Made by a program: the position numbers and the translations under genes. A stretch of DNA of 64,000 nucleotides, taken from positions 496,001-560,000 of the forward strand of contig NZ_CP040093.1 in NCBI RefSeq assembly GCF_006016075.1, given 5' to 3'. Source of the stretch: Caloramator sp. E03 (GTDB lineage: Bacteria > Bacillota > Clostridia > Clostridiales > Caloramatoraceae). The notes under the pieces were generated by a model, which was not told where the DNA came from, searched no databases, and saw only the letters and a list, made by a program, of their open reading frames with translations. Shown one piece after another: positions 1 through 8,629 of this stretch; the first letter of the stretch is position 1; each line of letters begins with the position of its first letter.

Positions 1-873
1 ATCATTTCTATGACCATATATCATATCAAAATCAACAAGGTTAGTAAAAATTAGCCCCTTACAAGGTCTTTTAATATATTCAATAGTCTTTAATATGCCA
101 TCCATATTATTTTTAGTATGATCAGCTCTACTTATGCCATACCCTGAATATATATCTTCAATCTTTCCAACAGCACAAACTTCCATGCCAGATTCAATGA
201 TAAAATTAAGCATCGTCTTTTTAGGTGGCTTTAGCGAGAAATCCTTTCTATTTGAAGTTCTTTTGTATTCTCCATTATTTCCAACAAAAGGCCTTGCTAT
301 TACCCTTCCTACGGAGTGCTCTCCTTTTAAAAGCTCTCGTGCTATGCTACACATCTCATAAAGCCGTTCAAGAGGTATTATTTCTTCATGGGCAGCAATT
401 TGAAATACACTATCAGCAGATGTATATACAATAGGATAGCCAGTTTTTACATGTAAATCCCCAAGCTCTTCTATTATTTTAGTTCCAGAGGAAGCATAGT
501 TCCCCAATATCTTTGTACCTATCCTTCTTTCAAATTCATTTATTAAATCCTTAGGAAAACCATTTGGATAAGTTGGGAATGGTTTATCAAGTATTATCCC
601 TGCTATTTCCCAGTGTCCAGTTGTTGTATCCTTCCCTGAAGACTTTTCAAGGGACTTTCCGTAACACCCTATCGGACTTTCACATTTTTCAATTCCTTTT
701 ATACCGTCTATATTGCCAAGACCAAGCTTTTGAAGGTTTGGAAGGTCTAATCCTCCTAATTGTTTTGAAATATTGCCAATTGTATCACTTCCTTCGTCAT
801 TAAAATCTTTAGCATCAGGTAACTCTCCGATTCCAACGCTATCCATTACAATTAGTATAACCCTGTTTATCAT
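1..873 (-). CDS. deoB: Phosphopentomutase (partial, C-terminus beyond window)
   Basis: Interconverts ribose or deoxyribose 1-phosphate and 5-phosphate in nucleoside salvage, in the cytoplasm. The N-terminus has the alkaline-phosphatase-superfamily metal site ([13 protein letters not shown]), and [11 protein letters not shown] carries the threonine that is phosphorylated in this family. The reading frame stays open to base 1 (291 codons); the usual length is about 390 residues, so roughly the last 100, including the second metal cluster, lie outside. ATG at 873 follows AAGGAGAG. It lies downstream of xerD, as drm does in Bacillus subtilis, but a terminator separates the two. Identity is secure. 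Confidence 0.93.
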   Translation of the reverse strand, partial: MINRVILIVMDSVGIGELPDAKDFNDEGSDTIGNISKQLGGLDLPNLQKLGLGNIDGIKGIEKCESPIGCYGKSLEKSSGKDTTTGHWEIAGIILDKPFPTYPNGFPKDLINEFERRIGTKILGNYASSGTKIIEELGDLHVKTGYPIVYTSADSVFQIAAHEEIIPLERLYEMCSIARELLKGEHSVGRVIARPFVGNNGEYKRTSNRKDFSLKPPKKTMLNFIIESGMEVCAVGKIEDIYSGYGISRADHTKNNMDGILKTIEYIKRPCKGLIFTNLVDFDMIYGHRND

Positions 874-956
874 AATATCTCTCCTTATTAATTGAAATAT
901 GACCTTTTATTCAAATTTCAAATTCATTGGAATTTTATTATAACTCAAAAAATAGA

Positions 957-980
957 AAATAAAAAGGGCCTTATGCCCTT
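957..980 (-). terminator. Intrinsic terminator at the xerD 3' end
   Basis: On the minus strand AAGGGC and GCCCTT form a stem (964-969 with 975-980, five-base loop) followed by TTTTTATTTTC. The stem overlaps the last codons of xerD. It should separate xerD from deoB. Confidence 0.75.
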
Positions 981-1849
981 GGATGCGTCTTTTTATAAAC
1001 ATCACCAATTCTATTTTTAATCATTTCAGCATATATCTGTGTTGTAGATATATCTGAATGCCCAAGCATCTGTTGAACAGATTTCAAATCAGCACCATTT
1101 TCAATTAAATGGGCAGCAAAAGAATGCCTTAGAGTATGTGGAGTTATTTCTTTATCTATATTAGATAATGTTGCATAATACTTAATTATCTTCCAAAAAC
1201 CCTGTCTTGTCATTTTTCCACCATGAAAATTCAAAAAAAGTGCTTTCTCATCTTCCTTTTTAACAAAATAGCTTCTATATTTCCTTAAATAATTTCTTAA
1301 TGAATCTATTGCAATTTTGCCAATTGGTATTATTCTTTCTTTACTTCCATTGCATTTGATATATCCTACCTCAAGATTCACATCATCAACTTCAAGGTTT
1401 ACAAGTTCGGTAACCCTTATTCCTGTTGCATAAAGCACTTCAAGCATAGCTTTATCTCTCGCACCTTTGGGCTCTGAAACATTTGGGCTGGAAAGCAAAC
1501 TTTCGATTTCAGATACAGTAAGTATCTGTGGCATCTTTTTTTCAATCTTAGGAGACTCTAAATCTAAAGTTGGGTCATAAGCTATAACATGATTTCTAAG
1601 TAATATTCGATAAAAAGCTCTAATAGAAGCAAGACTTCTTGAAATAGACGATACTGCCCTTGCTTCTTTTTGCATATAAAGAATATAAGCAATAATATTA
1701 GTTTTTTTAACATTTCTAAAGTCTATATTGTTATTCTTTAAATACATTAAAAACTGCTTAATATCCCTGCTATAAGAGTCAATTGTATTTTTACTAAGCT
1801 TTTTATCAAGGGTTAACTCTTCTAAAAAATCATTAATAACTTTATCCAT
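971..1849 (-). CDS. xerD: Tyrosine site-specific recombinase XerD
   Basis: Resolves chromosome dimers at dif together with XerC. The 292 residues show the N-terminal SAM-like core-binding domain (LSKNTIDSYSRDIKQF) and the C-terminal catalytic domain with the expected R-K-HxxR-H-Y set: Arg in ATGIRVTEL, His and Arg in HTLRHSFAAHL, His in LGHSDISTTQIY and the nucleophilic Tyr in IYAEM. ATG at 1849 follows AAAAGGAGA. Placement downstream of spoIIM and a small membrane protein and upstream of deoB matches ripX/xerD of B. subtilis, which argues for XerD rather than XerC or an integrase. Confidence 0.93.
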   Translation of the reverse strand: MDKVINDFLEELTLDKKLSKNTIDSYSRDIKQFLMYLKNNNIDFRNVKKTNIIAYILYMQKEARAVSSISRSLASIRAFYRILLRNHVIAYDPTLDLESPKIEKKMPQILTVSEIESLLSSPNVSEPKGARDKAMLEVLYATGIRVTELVNLEVDDVNLEVGYIKCNGSKERIIPIGKIAIDSLRNYLRKYRSYFVKKEDEKALFLNFHGGKMTRQGFWKIIKYYATLSNIDKEITPHTLRHSFAAHLIENGADLKSVQQMLGHSDISTTQIYAEMIKNRIGDVYKKTHPRA

Positions 1850-1921
1850 TTAAAAGTCTCCTTTTTAACAACTTTTATTATTTATATTCAACATTAAAAT
1901 AATAATTCCTTCATAGTTTAT

Positions 1922-2143
1922 TTAAAAATCTATTATTTTGCTAAATAATTTTATAAATATTTCAAAATATGTTTTTCTTTTAAAATCATTATCTAAAACA
2001 TAAATAGAATTATTGTGTAAAATACTATTTTCCGTAAGAGTATTTATTAAATAATTTATTAAATAAGGCAAAAATATTCCAATAAAAAAAATTATTAAAA
2101 AAACCTTAATATATAGCAAAATTACCTTCCTTCCTAATCCCAT
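1922..2143 (-). CDS. Small membrane protein, YqzK-like (DUF4227)
   Basis: A 73-residue protein with one or two hydrophobic stretches at the N-terminus (ILLYIKVFLIIFFIGIFLPYL) and a polar tail. The ATG at 2143 is chosen because GAGGTG lies six bases upstream; a longer start at 2164 would overlap spoIIM and has no ribosome-binding site. In B. subtilis the gene before xerD is yqzK (DUF4227), of similar size and topology. The family assignment therefore rests mainly on synteny. Function unknown. Confidence 0.6.
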   Translation of the reverse strand: MGLGRKVILLYIKVFLIIFFIGIFLPYLINYLINTLTENSILHNNSIYVLDNDFKRKTYFEIFIKLFSKIIDF

Positions 2144-2153
2144 TGTAACACCT

Positions 2154-2792
2154 CTACTGTACAATCATATAGGTTGAAAGGCTCTTTATTAAAATTGGAG
2201 ATATATATGCTTCTATGACACTACCAATGCACATTATAATAAAAAATATAACAATAATAGCTGTATAGGATAAAATGCTGCTCTTTACACTAACTGGAAC
2301 ACTTTTTATTTTTGCCCTAAAGGTTTGTAGGGAAAATATGAGACTTAAAGCAGAAATAATCAAAAGGCAAGGTATATAAAGTATGTTTTGTGGTAAAATT
2401 GCAATGAACATAAATAAAAGTCCCTTCCAACCTAACCCATCGATTAAAAATGCTATTGTAAAACCTACTATAAACCCTCTAAATGTAGTTATAAATAAAG
2501 TTACTGGAACACCTATTATAGTTATACTTAAAAGCCATATAAAAAAAACTGTTTGAAAATTGTTCTTTAATGATTGATAAAATATTTGACTGTTAGGTAT
2601 GTTTTGATTGTTAAGCACTTGAAAAAAATTATTAAGATATATTACAAGATCCTGCTTTTTGTTATAATCAAGTGCTTTTATAGTAAAAGCACCTGCTGCA
2701 ATCCCTATAGTAAAAAATAAAATAACTGTAAAGTATATACCTATATTCTCATGAATACTTTTAGATATAACATCTTCATATCTTCTTTTCAT
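2154..2792 (-). CDS. spoIIM: Stage II sporulation protein M
   Basis: One of the three SpoIIDMP engulfment-machine subunits, in the mother-cell membrane, needed for septal peptidoglycan remodelling around the forespore. The 212 residues have about five hydrophobic segments and the family hallmark region FRGFIVGFTIAFLIDGLGWKGLL. The length matches the family (about 210). ATG at 2792 follows AAGGAGGACATTTT, but that Shine-Dalgarno sequence lies in an inverted repeat (2797-2806 with 2834-2843). It follows the Nudix gene by about 60 bases, so the two probably share a transcript. Confidence 0.92.
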   Translation of the reverse strand: MKRRYEDVISKSIHENIGIYFTVILFFTIGIAAGAFTIKALDYNKKQDLVIYLNNFFQVLNNQNIPNSQIFYQSLKNNFQTVFFIWLLSITIIGVPVTLFITTFRGFIVGFTIAFLIDGLGWKGLLFMFIAILPQNILYIPCLLIISALSLIFSLQTFRAKIKSVPVSVKSSILSYTAIIVIFFIIMCIGSVIEAYISPILIKSLSTYMIVQ

Positions 2793-2796
2793 AAAA

Positions 2797-2843
2797 TGTC
2801 CTCCTTCTCATTAGTTTCTATAAATTTATATGAAAGGAGGACA
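2797..2843 (-). promoter_or_regulatory. Inverted repeat sequestering the spoIIM ribosome-binding site
   Basis: TGTCCTCCTT on the minus strand (from 2843) and AAGGAGGACA (ending at 2797) are perfect 10-base complements separated by 27 bases. The second arm is the Shine-Dalgarno sequence of spoIIM. There is no run of U after it, so it does not look like an intrinsic terminator. A role in translational repression of spoIIM is inference. Confidence 0.6.
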
Positions 2844-2852
2844 AGTATTATG

Positions 2853-3383
2853 TTATATAAATTTTTTTGCTGCTAAAATACCAGAAATAGTTTTTGCATC
2901 TTTAATTTCACCATTATAAATCATATTAAGAGCATCTTCATATTTAACATACATTATTTCAAGATTCTCATCTTCATCAGGATTAACCTTTCCATCCTCC
3001 ATTTCAGTACATAGATATATATAAAGCTTTTCATTGGAGAATCCAGGAGAGGTATATAAAATATTCATTAGCTTAAGGCTTAACGCTTTCTTTCCTGTCT
3101 CTTCTTCAAGTTCCCTAACTGCACATTTTATAGGTTCTTCACCTTTTTCTAATTTTCCCGCTGGTATTTCAATTAAAACTTCTTCAAAGGGTTTTCTAAA
3201 TTGCTTTACAAGTATTATTTCTTTTTTTTCATTTATCGCAACGATTCCAACTCCACCATTGTGTTCAACTATCTCCCTCGATGATTTTCTACCACTTGGA
3301 AGTTCTACCTCATCAACCCTAAGGTTTATTATTTTTCCTTTATGAATATATTTTTGTGAAATTGTTATTTCTTTAAAATTCAT
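2853..3383 (-). CDS. nudF: Nudix hydrolase, ADP-ribose pyrophosphatase type
   Basis: Hydrolyses ADP-ribose and related nucleoside diphosphates to AMP and sugar phosphate. The Nudix box is complete: GKLEKGEEP followed by AVRELEEETGKKA (G-x5-E-x7-REUxEExGU), and YTSPGFSNEKLYIYL is typical of the ADP-ribose pyrophosphatase branch. ATG at 3383 is preferred because GGGGTG lies six bases upstream; that GTG is the alternative start three codons earlier. 176 residues is normal. B. subtilis nudF also lies near spoIIM. Confidence 0.88.
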   Translation of the reverse strand: MNFKEITISQKYIHKGKIINLRVDEVELPSGRKSSREIVEHNGGVGIVAINEKKEIILVKQFRKPFEEVLIEIPAGKLEKGEEPIKCAVRELEEETGKKALSLKLMNILYTSPGFSNEKLYIYLCTEMEDGKVNPDEDENLEIMYVKYEDALNMIYNGEIKDAKTISGILAAKKFI

Positions 3384-3458
3384 CCAAATCACCCCGTATA
3401 TTTTTTAAAATTTAGCATAATAATATAATACCACATTTTTAAAGGAGATGAATTTTTT

Positions 3459-3611
3459 ATGAAAACTAATAATAAAAAACAATTAATATTATATGGAAAA
3501 TTTGAAGAAGTAATTAATTTTTTAAAGGATAGCCAAAAAAAATATATATATGTTTTAGAGTTAATACAAGCCTTAGAAGATGAAAAATCAACATTAAAAT
3601 ATATAAACTAA
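3459..3611 (+). CDS. Small hypothetical protein (50 aa)
   Basis: An unrecognised plus-strand gene. ATG at 3459 lies behind the strong ribosome-binding site AAAGGAG (3441-3447) and TAA is at 3609. The protein starts MKTNNKKQLILYGKFEEV, is lysine-rich and mostly helical in character, with no hydrophobic segment or known motif. An AT-rich TATAAT-like element lies at 3424-3429. It is divergent from nudF, and its stop is one base from the stop of the convergent membrane-protein gene. The strong Shine-Dalgarno sequence is the main reason to believe it. Confidence 0.55.
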   Translation: MKTNNKKQLILYGKFEEVINFLKDSQKKYIYVLELIQALEDEKSTLKYIN

Positions 3612-3612
3612 T

Positions 3613-4431
3613 CTACCATAATTTTAACTCTAATATTATAGATTTTATGAAATTAAATATTCTATTGTTAACTATTACTTTATGATTAATATTTTTCCCT
3701 AAATTACTATTAATTACTTTATTAAATCCTAATTTTAAATTATCAAAGAATATATTATATATTATCAACATTAAAGTTAAGGATACTAAAAATAAAATAT
3801 TAAAAGCACTAACTTCACATACTACAAGTCCTGATATAAAACCAATTACATTTATTCCACCCTTTCCCAAGGCGGTATACCCAAAAGCCTCGAATAGATA
3901 ATATGTACTTATTACAATAAATGATATAAAATAAACTTCATATATCCATCTTAGTCTAAAAAATAAAGTTAAGATCCATATTAAATAATATAAGTTTATT
4001 GCTCTTTTAGGTTTTGAATTTGCAATTTGAAACCTATGAACAAGTAAAGATATGAAAATCCCCTTTAACATCCAAAAGTCCTCATTGAAAAAATAGTTTA
4101 ACCAGACTGAGAATATAAAAATAAAAATTATATTTGTAATATCATTTGAAAAAACTTTACATAATCTTTTATTTTGTAATATATCAAAAAATACCCCTAT
4201 AAAGTAAGTAATCAGAAAAATACTAATAAAAGTTAATAATTTAAAGTAGGATATCTCTCCTTTTATATAATAAATTATAAAATTTAAAATCATGCAGACA
4301 ACAATTACTGTTTCGCTTATAAATTCTAATCTTATAAAATTATTTTTAATAAAATATTTTTTTTGAAAAAAAAGAACCGATATTAATAGCATTATTGTTT
4401 CTAAAATTGCTACGTATAACACTAATATCAC
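3613..4431 (-). CDS. Multi-pass membrane protein of unknown function
   Basis: About 270 residues with roughly eight hydrophobic helices and almost no soluble domain. The central stretch FGYTALGKGGINVIGFISG is the most motif-like part and faintly recalls MraY-type phosphotransferases, but the Asp-rich catalytic motifs of that family are not visible. The start is uncertain: GTG at 4431 is only a few bases from AGGGAAG, so GTG at 4422 may be used. It is upstream of and codirectional with nothing close. I do not recognise the family. Confidence 0.6.
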   Translation of the reverse strand: MILVLYVAILETIMLLISVLFFQKKYFIKNNFIRLEFISETVIVVCMILNFIIYYIKGEISYFKLLTFISIFLITYFIGVFFDILQNKRLCKVFSNDITNIIFIFIFSVWLNYFFNEDFWMLKGIFISLLVHRFQIANSKPKRAINLYYLIWILTLFFRLRWIYEVYFISFIVISTYYLFEAFGYTALGKGGINVIGFISGLVVCEVSAFNILFLVSLTLMLIIYNIFFDNLKLGFNKVINSNLGKNINHKVIVNNRIFNFIKSIILELKLW

Positions 4432-4471
4432 TTCCCTAAAAGTAACATTATCTGTTTTTTAAAATACTTGG

Positions 4472-4520
4472 ATAAAATAAAATGAAGCTTAGAATTATTA
4501 TTAGTTTACCCTAAGCCTCA
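4472..4520 (-). terminator. Intrinsic terminator of spo0A
   Basis: On the minus strand TGAGGCTTAG (4511-4520) pairs with CTAAGCTTCA (4483-4492), one G-U pair, followed by TTTTATTTTATCC. It lies directly after the spo0A stop codon. Confidence 0.8.
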
Positions 4521-4545
4521 TGTAATATTAATAAACATATTTTAT

Positions 4546-5349
4546 TTATCCAAGCTTTGCTTTTAATCTCAATTTATCAGCAACCATTGCAATAAATTCG
4601 CTATTTGTTGGTTTCCCTTTATCATTATGTATAGTATATCCAAAAAGTTTATTTATAGTATCTACTTGTCCACGGGACCAAGCAACTTCAATAGCATGTC
4701 TTATTGCCCTCTCAACCCTACTTGCAGTTGTGTTGTATTTTTTTGCAATTGAAGGATACAATTCCTTCGTAACCGCACTTAAAAGTTCAACATCGTTAAC
4801 AACCATTTGAATTGCTTCCCTTAAATAAAGGTAGCCTTTAATATGTGCAGGAACTCCTATTTCATGAATAATATTAGTAATTTCAGCTTCTAAATTGTTT
4901 GGATTTGATAAATTTGTAGATTGTGTTGAAACAAATGAACTCCTTCTTATTTCACTTGTTACCATACCACTTGAAAACATCTGCCTTATTCTATTGCTAA
5001 ATATCTCCATATCAAAAGGTTTAACAACATAATATTCAGCACCAAGATTTATAGCTCTTTGTGTTATTTTATCCTGCCCAACAGCAGATAATACAATTAT
5101 CTTTGGCATTGATATATTTGTCATTGAATTAATCTTTTCAAGAACTCCTAATCCGTCAAGATGCGGCATTATAATATCAAGTACAAGCACATCTGGCTCA
5201 TAAGTTGATACAAGTTTTACTGTTTCAATACCATCCTTTGCTATTCCAACAACTTCAAAGTCATTTTGTGCTTTCAAATAGTCACTTAAAATACTTGCAA
5301 ATTCTTTATTGTCATCAGCAATAACTATTTTTATCCTTTTATTCTCCAT
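4546..5349 (-). CDS. spo0A: Sporulation master response regulator Spo0A
   Basis: Phosphorylation-activated regulator that commits the cell to sporulation. Residues 1-120 form a receiver domain with the acidic pair D12/D13, phosphoacceptor D58 in [12 protein letters not shown] and the conserved Lys in YYVVKPFD. A linker leads to the C-terminal Spo0A DNA-binding domain, whose recognition helix region [17 protein letters not shown] is essentially invariant in the family. 267 residues is the normal size. ATG at 5349 follows GGGAGG. The upstream region carries a sigma-H promoter that overlaps a 0A box. spoIVB lies upstream, as in all spore formers, but is separated by a terminator. Confidence 0.98.
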   Translation of the reverse strand: MENKRIKIVIADDNKEFASILSDYLKAQNDFEVVGIAKDGIETVKLVSTYEPDVLVLDIIMPHLDGLGVLEKINSMTNISMPKIIVLSAVGQDKITQRAINLGAEYYVVKPFDMEIFSNRIRQMFSSGMVTSEIRRSSFVSTQSTNLSNPNNLEAEITNIIHEIGVPAHIKGYLYLREAIQMVVNDVELLSAVTKELYPSIAKKYNTTASRVERAIRHAIEVAWSRGQVDTINKLFGYTIHNDKGKPTNSEFIAMVADKLRLKAKLG

Positions 5350-5390
5350 TTAACCTCCCAACCTTCCTTTCCATATATTAGCAATTATAT

Positions 5391-5419
5391 TTATTCGACA
5401 AACATTAGGGATTTCCTTC
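5391..5419 (-). promoter_or_regulatory. Sigma-H promoter of spo0A overlapping a 0A box
   Basis: On the minus strand GAAGGAAAT (5411-5419), an 11-base spacer and GTCGAATAA (5391-5399) match the sigma-H consensus RNAGGAWWW / RNNGAATWW at every position. The -10 region contains TGTCGAA (5394-5400), the exact 7-base Spo0A-binding box. A sigma-A-like TATAAT (5384-5389) follows but has no good -35. In B. subtilis spo0A also has a sigma-H promoter with nearby 0A boxes. Confidence 0.82.
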
Positions 5420-5451
5420 TTTATTAAGTAAAAAAATTTTTAAAAAACATT

Positions 5452-5503
5452 TTTTTAAAAAACAAGTCGGAAGAAAAAAACATTATTTTGAAACTTCCGA
5501 CTT
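5452..5503 (-). terminator. Intrinsic terminator of spoIVB
   Basis: On the minus strand AAGTCGGAAG (5494-5503) pairs with CTTCCGACTT (5464-5473), followed by GTTTTTTAAAAA. It separates spoIVB from the spo0A promoter. Confidence 0.82.
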
Positions 5504-5511
5504 ATGCTAAA

Positions 5512-6747
5512 TTAAAAATCAATACCTGCCTCTTTAAGCATCCATTCTATATATATACCATATCCCATATCAGGTTTATTTACAAATACATGAGTTATAG
5601 CACCAACAAGCTTCCCATCTTGTATTATAGGGCTTCCACTCATTCCTTGTACTATTCCACCAGTTTTACTTAAAAGCTCATTATCTGTAATTCGAATTAT
5701 CATACTTTTAGAATTTGGTTTTGTTTGTTGTGTTAGCTTTTCTATATAAATATCATATTCTTTAACTTCATTTCCATTTATAGAAGTTAATATCTTTGCT
5801 GGACCCTCTTTTATTTCATTCTGCATTGCTATTGGTATAGGCTTACTATAAAGGGGTTTATCTACTTTTCCTGTAAATTTTCCATATATTCCTGAAGGCG
5901 TATTCTTTTCTATACTTCCAATTTCATCTTCTATTGAAAAAGTTCCTTTAAGTTCCCCTGGTTTTCCCCTAACTCCTTGTTCAATAGCCATTATTTTTGC
6001 TGTATATATTTTACCACTGTTAATTGGAATAATAATCCCTGTGTCTACATCGCTTATTGGATGTCCAAGAGCTCCAAATATATTTGTCTTATCATAATAA
6101 AAGGTTAACGTTCCAATTCCTGCTGTTGAATCTCTTACCCATAATCCTATTTTATATTCATCCTTATTTTTTGTTTCTAAGGGTTTTACTTCTACCGTCC
6201 TAAATCCATCATTATTAGATAATTTTATCTTTAAAATAGAATCTTTATTACTATTAATCATATTTGACAGTTCGTTACAATTATCTACTTTAGTTCCATT
6301 TATCTCAACTATTCTATCTCCAATATTAATTCCTGCTGCTAATGCAGGGCTTTGTTTCCATCCCTTTCCTGTTTCAACATCTGCAAAACCAACAACTAAT
6401 ATACCATCTATATTTATTTTAACTCCAATAGGCTGTCCTCCTGGAATTACCTTAAACTCTGGCACAAAACTTAATGTCATCTTCTTTACTGGAATTATAC
6501 CAAAAAGCTTTATGCTAATATTTAAGCTATTATTTTTATTCGTTAAACCCTTTTCATTATTATTAGATTCAACTTTATATATAAAATTATTTTTTAAACT
6601 GTTATTTTTAAAATTTATTTGTTCACTTTTACTGCCTGAAATTTTAATATTTCCTGGCATAGACATAACATTAATCGTTGCAGCAAACAAAGCAATCGCT
6701 ATTATTATACTAAACCCTGTTGCAATTTTAAAATATTTACTTTTCAA
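5512..6747 (-). CDS. spoIVB: SpoIVB serine peptidase (S55), sporulation signalling protease
   Basis: Forespore protease that crosses the inner forespore membrane and triggers intramembrane processing of pro-sigma-K. An N-terminal hydrophobic anchor (about residues 10-28) is followed by a PDZ domain (GWKQSPALAAGINIGDRIVEING) and the S55 peptidase domain with catalytic His in GALGHPISD and Ser in GMSGSPI. TTG at 6747 is chosen: AAGGAG lies eight bases upstream, whereas the GTG at 6756 would overlap the ribosome-binding site. About 411 residues, normal. It has its own transcription unit, as a terminator follows recN. A sigK gene with a pro-like N-terminus is present elsewhere in the window. Confidence 0.95.
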   Translation of the reverse strand: MKSKYFKIATGFSIIIAIALFAATINVMSMPGNIKISGSKSEQINFKNNSLKNNFIYKVESNNNEKGLTNKNNSLNISIKLFGIIPVKKMTLSFVPEFKVIPGGQPIGVKINIDGILVVGFADVETGKGWKQSPALAAGINIGDRIVEINGTKVDNCNELSNMINSNKDSILKIKLSNNDGFRTVEVKPLETKNKDEYKIGLWVRDSTAGIGTLTFYYDKTNIFGALGHPISDVDTGIIIPINSGKIYTAKIMAIEQGVRGKPGELKGTFSIEDEIGSIEKNTPSGIYGKFTGKVDKPLYSKPIPIAMQNEIKEGPAKILTSINGNEVKEYDIYIEKLTQQTKPNSKSMIIRITDNELLSKTGGIVQGMSGSPIIQDGKLVGAITHVFVNKPDMGYGIYIEWMLKEAGIDF

Positions 6748-6894
6748 GCATATCACTCCTTAACAGGCAGTCTTTAATTCTCACCTTCTTTCTACATCTA
6801 AATTAACCTTTTTGATGTCCATATATACTATAATAATCTGTACAACACTAACAATATAAAACTATAATGTAAAGCATGCTCTATTAATTTTATT

Positions 6895-6939
6895 TATAAA
6901 AATAAGAAAAGCTAAAGTAAAACCTTAGCTTTTCTTATT
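6895..6939 (-). terminator. Intrinsic terminator of the recN operon
   Basis: On the minus strand AATAAGAAAAGCTAA (6925-6939) pairs perfectly with TTAGCTTTTCTTATT (6901-6915), followed by TTTATAAAT. It includes the recN stop codon and closes the long asp23-to-recN operon. Confidence 0.8.
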
Positions 6940-8618
6940 TCACATTTAGTTTTTTCTGCAAGTTCAAGCATCTCTTTAGAATGACTACGAGTGATTTCTG
7001 TTACTGCTGCACCTGAAAGCATTCTTGCAAGTTCTTCAATTTTGTTGTTACTATCAAGTTCATACACTCTTGTATAAGTTTTGTTATTATTAACAATTTT
7101 TTCTATTTTAAAATGTGTATCAGCCATAGAAGCAATCTGTGGAAGATGAGTAACACAAAGTACTTGACGAGCTCCTGATATTAGGCACATCTTTTCAGCT
7201 ACACATTGAGCTGTTCTTCCACTTATACCAGTGTCAATTTCATCAAATATTAAGGTTGGTATCCTATCAACCTCTGCTATAACCGTTTTTATTGCTAGCA
7301 TTATTCTTGAAATTTCTCCTCCAGAAGCAACCTTATTTAAAGGCTTTAAAGGTTCTCCAGGATTTGCTGTCATAACAAAGCAAACGTCATCATTACCATT
7401 CTCTGTTATTTTTTCACTTTCTTCCACATTTATTTTAAAAACTGCTTTTTCCATACCAAGATATTTAAGTTCATTTTCAATCAATTTTTCAAGTTCTGAT
7501 GCAGTTTTCTTTCTTTCCAATGTCATTTTCTTTGAAAGTTCATAAAGCTTGTCTTTATATTCTTGAAGATTTTTCAAATATATATCTAATATTTCTTCGC
7601 TTCTTTCTATATTTAAATATTCTTCTTTTATCTTTGACAGATAATCTAAAATTTCTTCAATAGAATTTCCATATTTGCGTTTTAACTTATTTATTAAATC
7701 AAGTCTTAACTGAATCTCTTCAAGTTCATTTTGATCAAATTCAATAGAATCTTTATATAATCTTATTTCATCTATTACATCCTCAAGTTTATAATAAACA
7801 TCTTCAATTGTATTTTTTATATTTTTTAGTTTATCATCAAATTTTTCTATTGATTCTATGTGAACAATGCTTGTACCTATTTTATCAAAAGCACATTCTC
7901 TATTTTCTCCTCCATAAAGTTCATCATAAATTAATGATAGAGAAGAATAAATCTTCTCAGCATTATATAATATATTTCTTGTTTTTAAAAGTTCATCATC
8001 TTCCCCAAATTTTAAATTAGCTTCAGTTATCTCTTGTATTTGATATTTTAAAAGATCCATCCTTTTTATCTTATACTCTTCATCTTTTTTTAGCTTTTCT
8101 ATTTCTCTTTCTATTTCCTTAACTTTAATATATACCTCTTTAAATTCCTGCTTTATACTCTTAAAGTTATTGCTACAAAATGAATCAAGTAAATCCAAAT
8201 AGCTATTCTCATTTAAAAGAGATTGATGTTCATGCTGTCCATGAATATCTATAAGTAAATTGCTTATCTGTTTTAAAAGCCCTAAAGTAACTGTTCTGTT
8301 ATTTATCCTTGAAATAGTTCTTCCACTTTTATTTATTTCTCTTGATATAATTAAAACATCGTCAACTTCAATTCCATTGTTATCTAAAATATCCTTTACC
8401 TCATTGGTGTTTTCAAACACGGCTTCAACATAAGCAGATTCTTCATCGCCCCTTATTATATCCTTATTTTGCTTCTCACCAAGTACGAAATTAACTGAAT
8501 CTATTAAAATTGACTTTCCTGCACCAGTTTCTCCAGTTAAAATATTTAATCCCTCTGAAAAACTTATATCTAAACTATCAATGAGTGCAAAATTTTTTAT
8601 ATGAAGCTTAAGGAGCAT
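6912..8618 (-). CDS. recN: DNA repair protein RecN
   Basis: SMC-like ATPase that acts early in double-strand-break repair. The 568 residues show Walker A GETGAGKS near residue 30, two long charged coiled-coil arms (about residues 150-380), the ABC signature VASGGEISRIMLAI, Walker B PTLIFDEIDTGISG and the H-loop CVTHLPQIAS. ATG at 8618 follows AGGAGGAGT. It ends the housekeeping operon after argR with 11 bases between, the same order as ahrC-recN of B. subtilis. Confidence 0.97.
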   Translation of the reverse strand: MLLKLHIKNFALIDSLDISFSEGLNILTGETGAGKSILIDSVNFVLGEKQNKDIIRGDEESAYVEAVFENTNEVKDILDNNGIEVDDVLIISREINKSGRTISRINNRTVTLGLLKQISNLLIDIHGQHEHQSLLNENSYLDLLDSFCSNNFKSIKQEFKEVYIKVKEIEREIEKLKKDEEYKIKRMDLLKYQIQEITEANLKFGEDDELLKTRNILYNAEKIYSSLSLIYDELYGGENRECAFDKIGTSIVHIESIEKFDDKLKNIKNTIEDVYYKLEDVIDEIRLYKDSIEFDQNELEEIQLRLDLINKLKRKYGNSIEEILDYLSKIKEEYLNIERSEEILDIYLKNLQEYKDKLYELSKKMTLERKKTASELEKLIENELKYLGMEKAVFKINVEESEKITENGNDDVCFVMTANPGEPLKPLNKVASGGEISRIMLAIKTVIAEVDRIPTLIFDEIDTGISGRTAQCVAEKMCLISGARQVLCVTHLPQIASMADTHFKIEKIVNNNKTYTRVYELDSNNKIEELARMLSGAAVTEITRSHSKEMLELAEKTKCEIRKAKVLL

Positions 8619-8629
8619 TTATACTCCTC

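Noticed and set aside
971-1849. XerD-like gene as an integrase of a mobile element
   Set aside because: Length, motif set and synteny with spoIIM and deoB show a housekeeping XerD; no attachment repeats or cargo genes are present.
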